In this document: one piece after another, positions 63,292 through 64,000 of the stretch | Layout of the letters: each line of letters begins with the position of its first letter | How positions within the stretch are numbered: the first letter of the stretch is position 1 | Assembly: GCA_937894675.1 (NCBI GenBank) | Contig: CALCQO010000023.1 | Coordinates: 124,001 to 188,000 of the forward strand | Length of the DNA: 64,000 bases | Source: an uncultured Clostridia bacterium | GTDB lineage: Bacteria > Bacillota > Clostridia > Christensenellales > Aristaeellaceae | Reading direction: 5' to 3' | Made by a program: the position numbers and the translations under genes | Notes under the pieces: generated by a model | Seen by the model: only the letters and a program-made list of their open reading frames with translations | What the model was told of the DNA's origin: nothing | Database searches by the model: none

Positions 63292-64000
63292 ATGGAGAAT
63301 AGCGTATATTTTCTTTTTGCAAATCCGTTTAAACCAGATACAATTTTAGCAGCGAAAGATCTTGCGGAGCAGCTGATAAACCATGGTGCTGATGTTGTGT
63401 TGGATGCCTGGCTGCATGATAAGCTTGGTATCGGGCGAGGCATGTCGCTGCATGAAATCCACCGGCCCATGTCTGCCATCGTTTCCTTCGGGGGCGATGG
63501 TACACTGCTAAGAACCATACCAACAGCGGCGGAGCACCATATTCCTGTATTGGGCATCAATATGGGTCATATCGGTTTCCTGATGGAAACGGATATCCAC
63601 CACCTGAGTGAAGCGGCGGAACGTTTGCTGCGTCACGAATATGATGTGGAACAGCGAATGATGCTGTCCGCTAGCATACCCGGGCATGGCGACTTTCTTA
63701 TCATGAATGATATCTCCTTAATGCGCGGACAGAACCCCAGCAGTGTGGAAGTTATCGCCTATGCAAATGACGAAAAAATATTCAGAGTCCATGGCGACGG
63801 CATATTGATTTCCACACCGACTGGCACAACGGGATATTCCATTTCCGCGGGCGGGCCAGTGATATCGCCCCTTCTGGACTGCATTACTGTGATTCCGGTA
63901 TGCTCCCATGTATTGCACCAGCGTCCCGTCGTGCTGCCACCTGATCAAATTATTAAACTTCACATGGCGCCGGAGGGGGAAAGAACCAACCAGATTTCCA
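63292..64000 (+). CDS. nadK: NAD kinase (3' end beyond window)
   Basis: ATP-NAD kinase making NADP, 236 residues visible, with the stop outside the window. The substrate motif GGDGT is at 67-71, GINMGHIGFL follows, NDISLMRG matches the NE/D motif region, and GDGILISTPTGTTGYSISAGGP is the second glycine-rich segment (given in full family order). AAGGGGG precedes the ATG at 63292. It has its own promoter, separate from vanW. In related genomes argR and recN often follow; this cannot be seen here. Confidence 0.93.
   Translation, partial: MENSVYFLFANPFKPDTILAAKDLAEQLINHGADVVLDAWLHDKLGIGRGMSLHEIHRPMSAIVSFGGDGTLLRTIPTAAEHHIPVLGINMGHIGFLMETDIHHLSEAAERLLRHEYDVEQRMMLSASIPGHGDFLIMNDISLMRGQNPSSVEVIAYANDEKIFRVHGDGILISTPTGTTGYSISAGGPVISPLLDCITVIPVCSHVLHQRPVVLPPDQIIKLHMAPEGERTNQIS

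Overview
The window reads as a stretch of chromosome from a Gram-positive-type bacterium of the Bacillota, most likely class Clostridia. Supporting signs are a T-box leader on hisS-aspS, an Asp23/AmaP/DUF2273 cluster, YlxM-Ffh, TrmK-Nif3 after rpoD, tilS-hpt-ftsH, MurE with the DNPR motif of meso-diaminopimelate adders, and a LexA box of the GAAC-N4-GTTC type. Base composition is roughly balanced, slightly GC-rich. The long Pro/Thr-rich tails recall Christensenellales-like lineages, but that placement is a guess. Nearly everything is core housekeeping. I saw no prophage, insertion sequence, CRISPR array, toxin-antitoxin pair, tRNA or rRNA gene.

Layout. 1-1.9 kb (minus strand): SOS-controlled dinB and an SRAP-family abasic-site protein. 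2-4.7 kb: metG-tatD. 4.8-13.2 kb: maf, mreB, mreC, mreD, PBP2, minD and rodA, a cell-elongation operon holding MinD but no MinC or MinE. 13.3-14.4 kb: a small zinc-ribbon protein and a metallophosphoesterase. 14.4-14.85 kb: a 407-base gap with a candidate structured RNA, a strong terminator and the mraZ promoter. 14.85-22.4 kb: a reduced division cluster, mraZ-ftsL-murE-murD-ftsQ-ftsA-ftsZ, lacking rsmH, ftsI, murF, mraY, murG and murC. 22.4-29.1 kb: a complete glycine cleavage operon with its own lipoate ligase and lipoamide dehydrogenase, preceded by an attenuator-like leader. 29.2-30.6 kb: pgi on the minus strand.

30.7-34.0 kb: T-box, hisS and aspS. 34.1-43.6 kb: the Asp23 cluster, nusB, a TsaD-like protein, folD, xseA, xseB, a prenyl synthase, two small membrane proteins, a cysteine desulfurase and thiI. 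43.6-48.2 kb: ylxM-ffh-rpsP-khpA, a terminator, then rimM-trmD-dgt. 48.2-53.3 kb: dnaG-rpoD-trmK-nif3-zinc-ribbon gene, then RNase P RNA. 53.7-54.3 kb (minus): a rhomboid-fold protein without catalytic residues. 54.4-56.7 kb: a polar amino acid ABC importer. 56.8-64 kb: tilS-hpt-ftsH-PHP-vanW and a NAD kinase cut off by the window edge.

The most interesting signals are regulatory: a T-box whose specifier and acceptor bulge both point to tRNA-Asp although the first gene is hisS; a terminator directly before gcvT with no room for a promoter after it; a foldable orphan RNA upstream of mraZ; a probable leaderless tilS message; and operator-like dyads over the ylxM and nadK promoters. I did not find a clearly new multi-gene system. 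Gene calls rest on recognisable motifs in the translated sequence; no database search was run.
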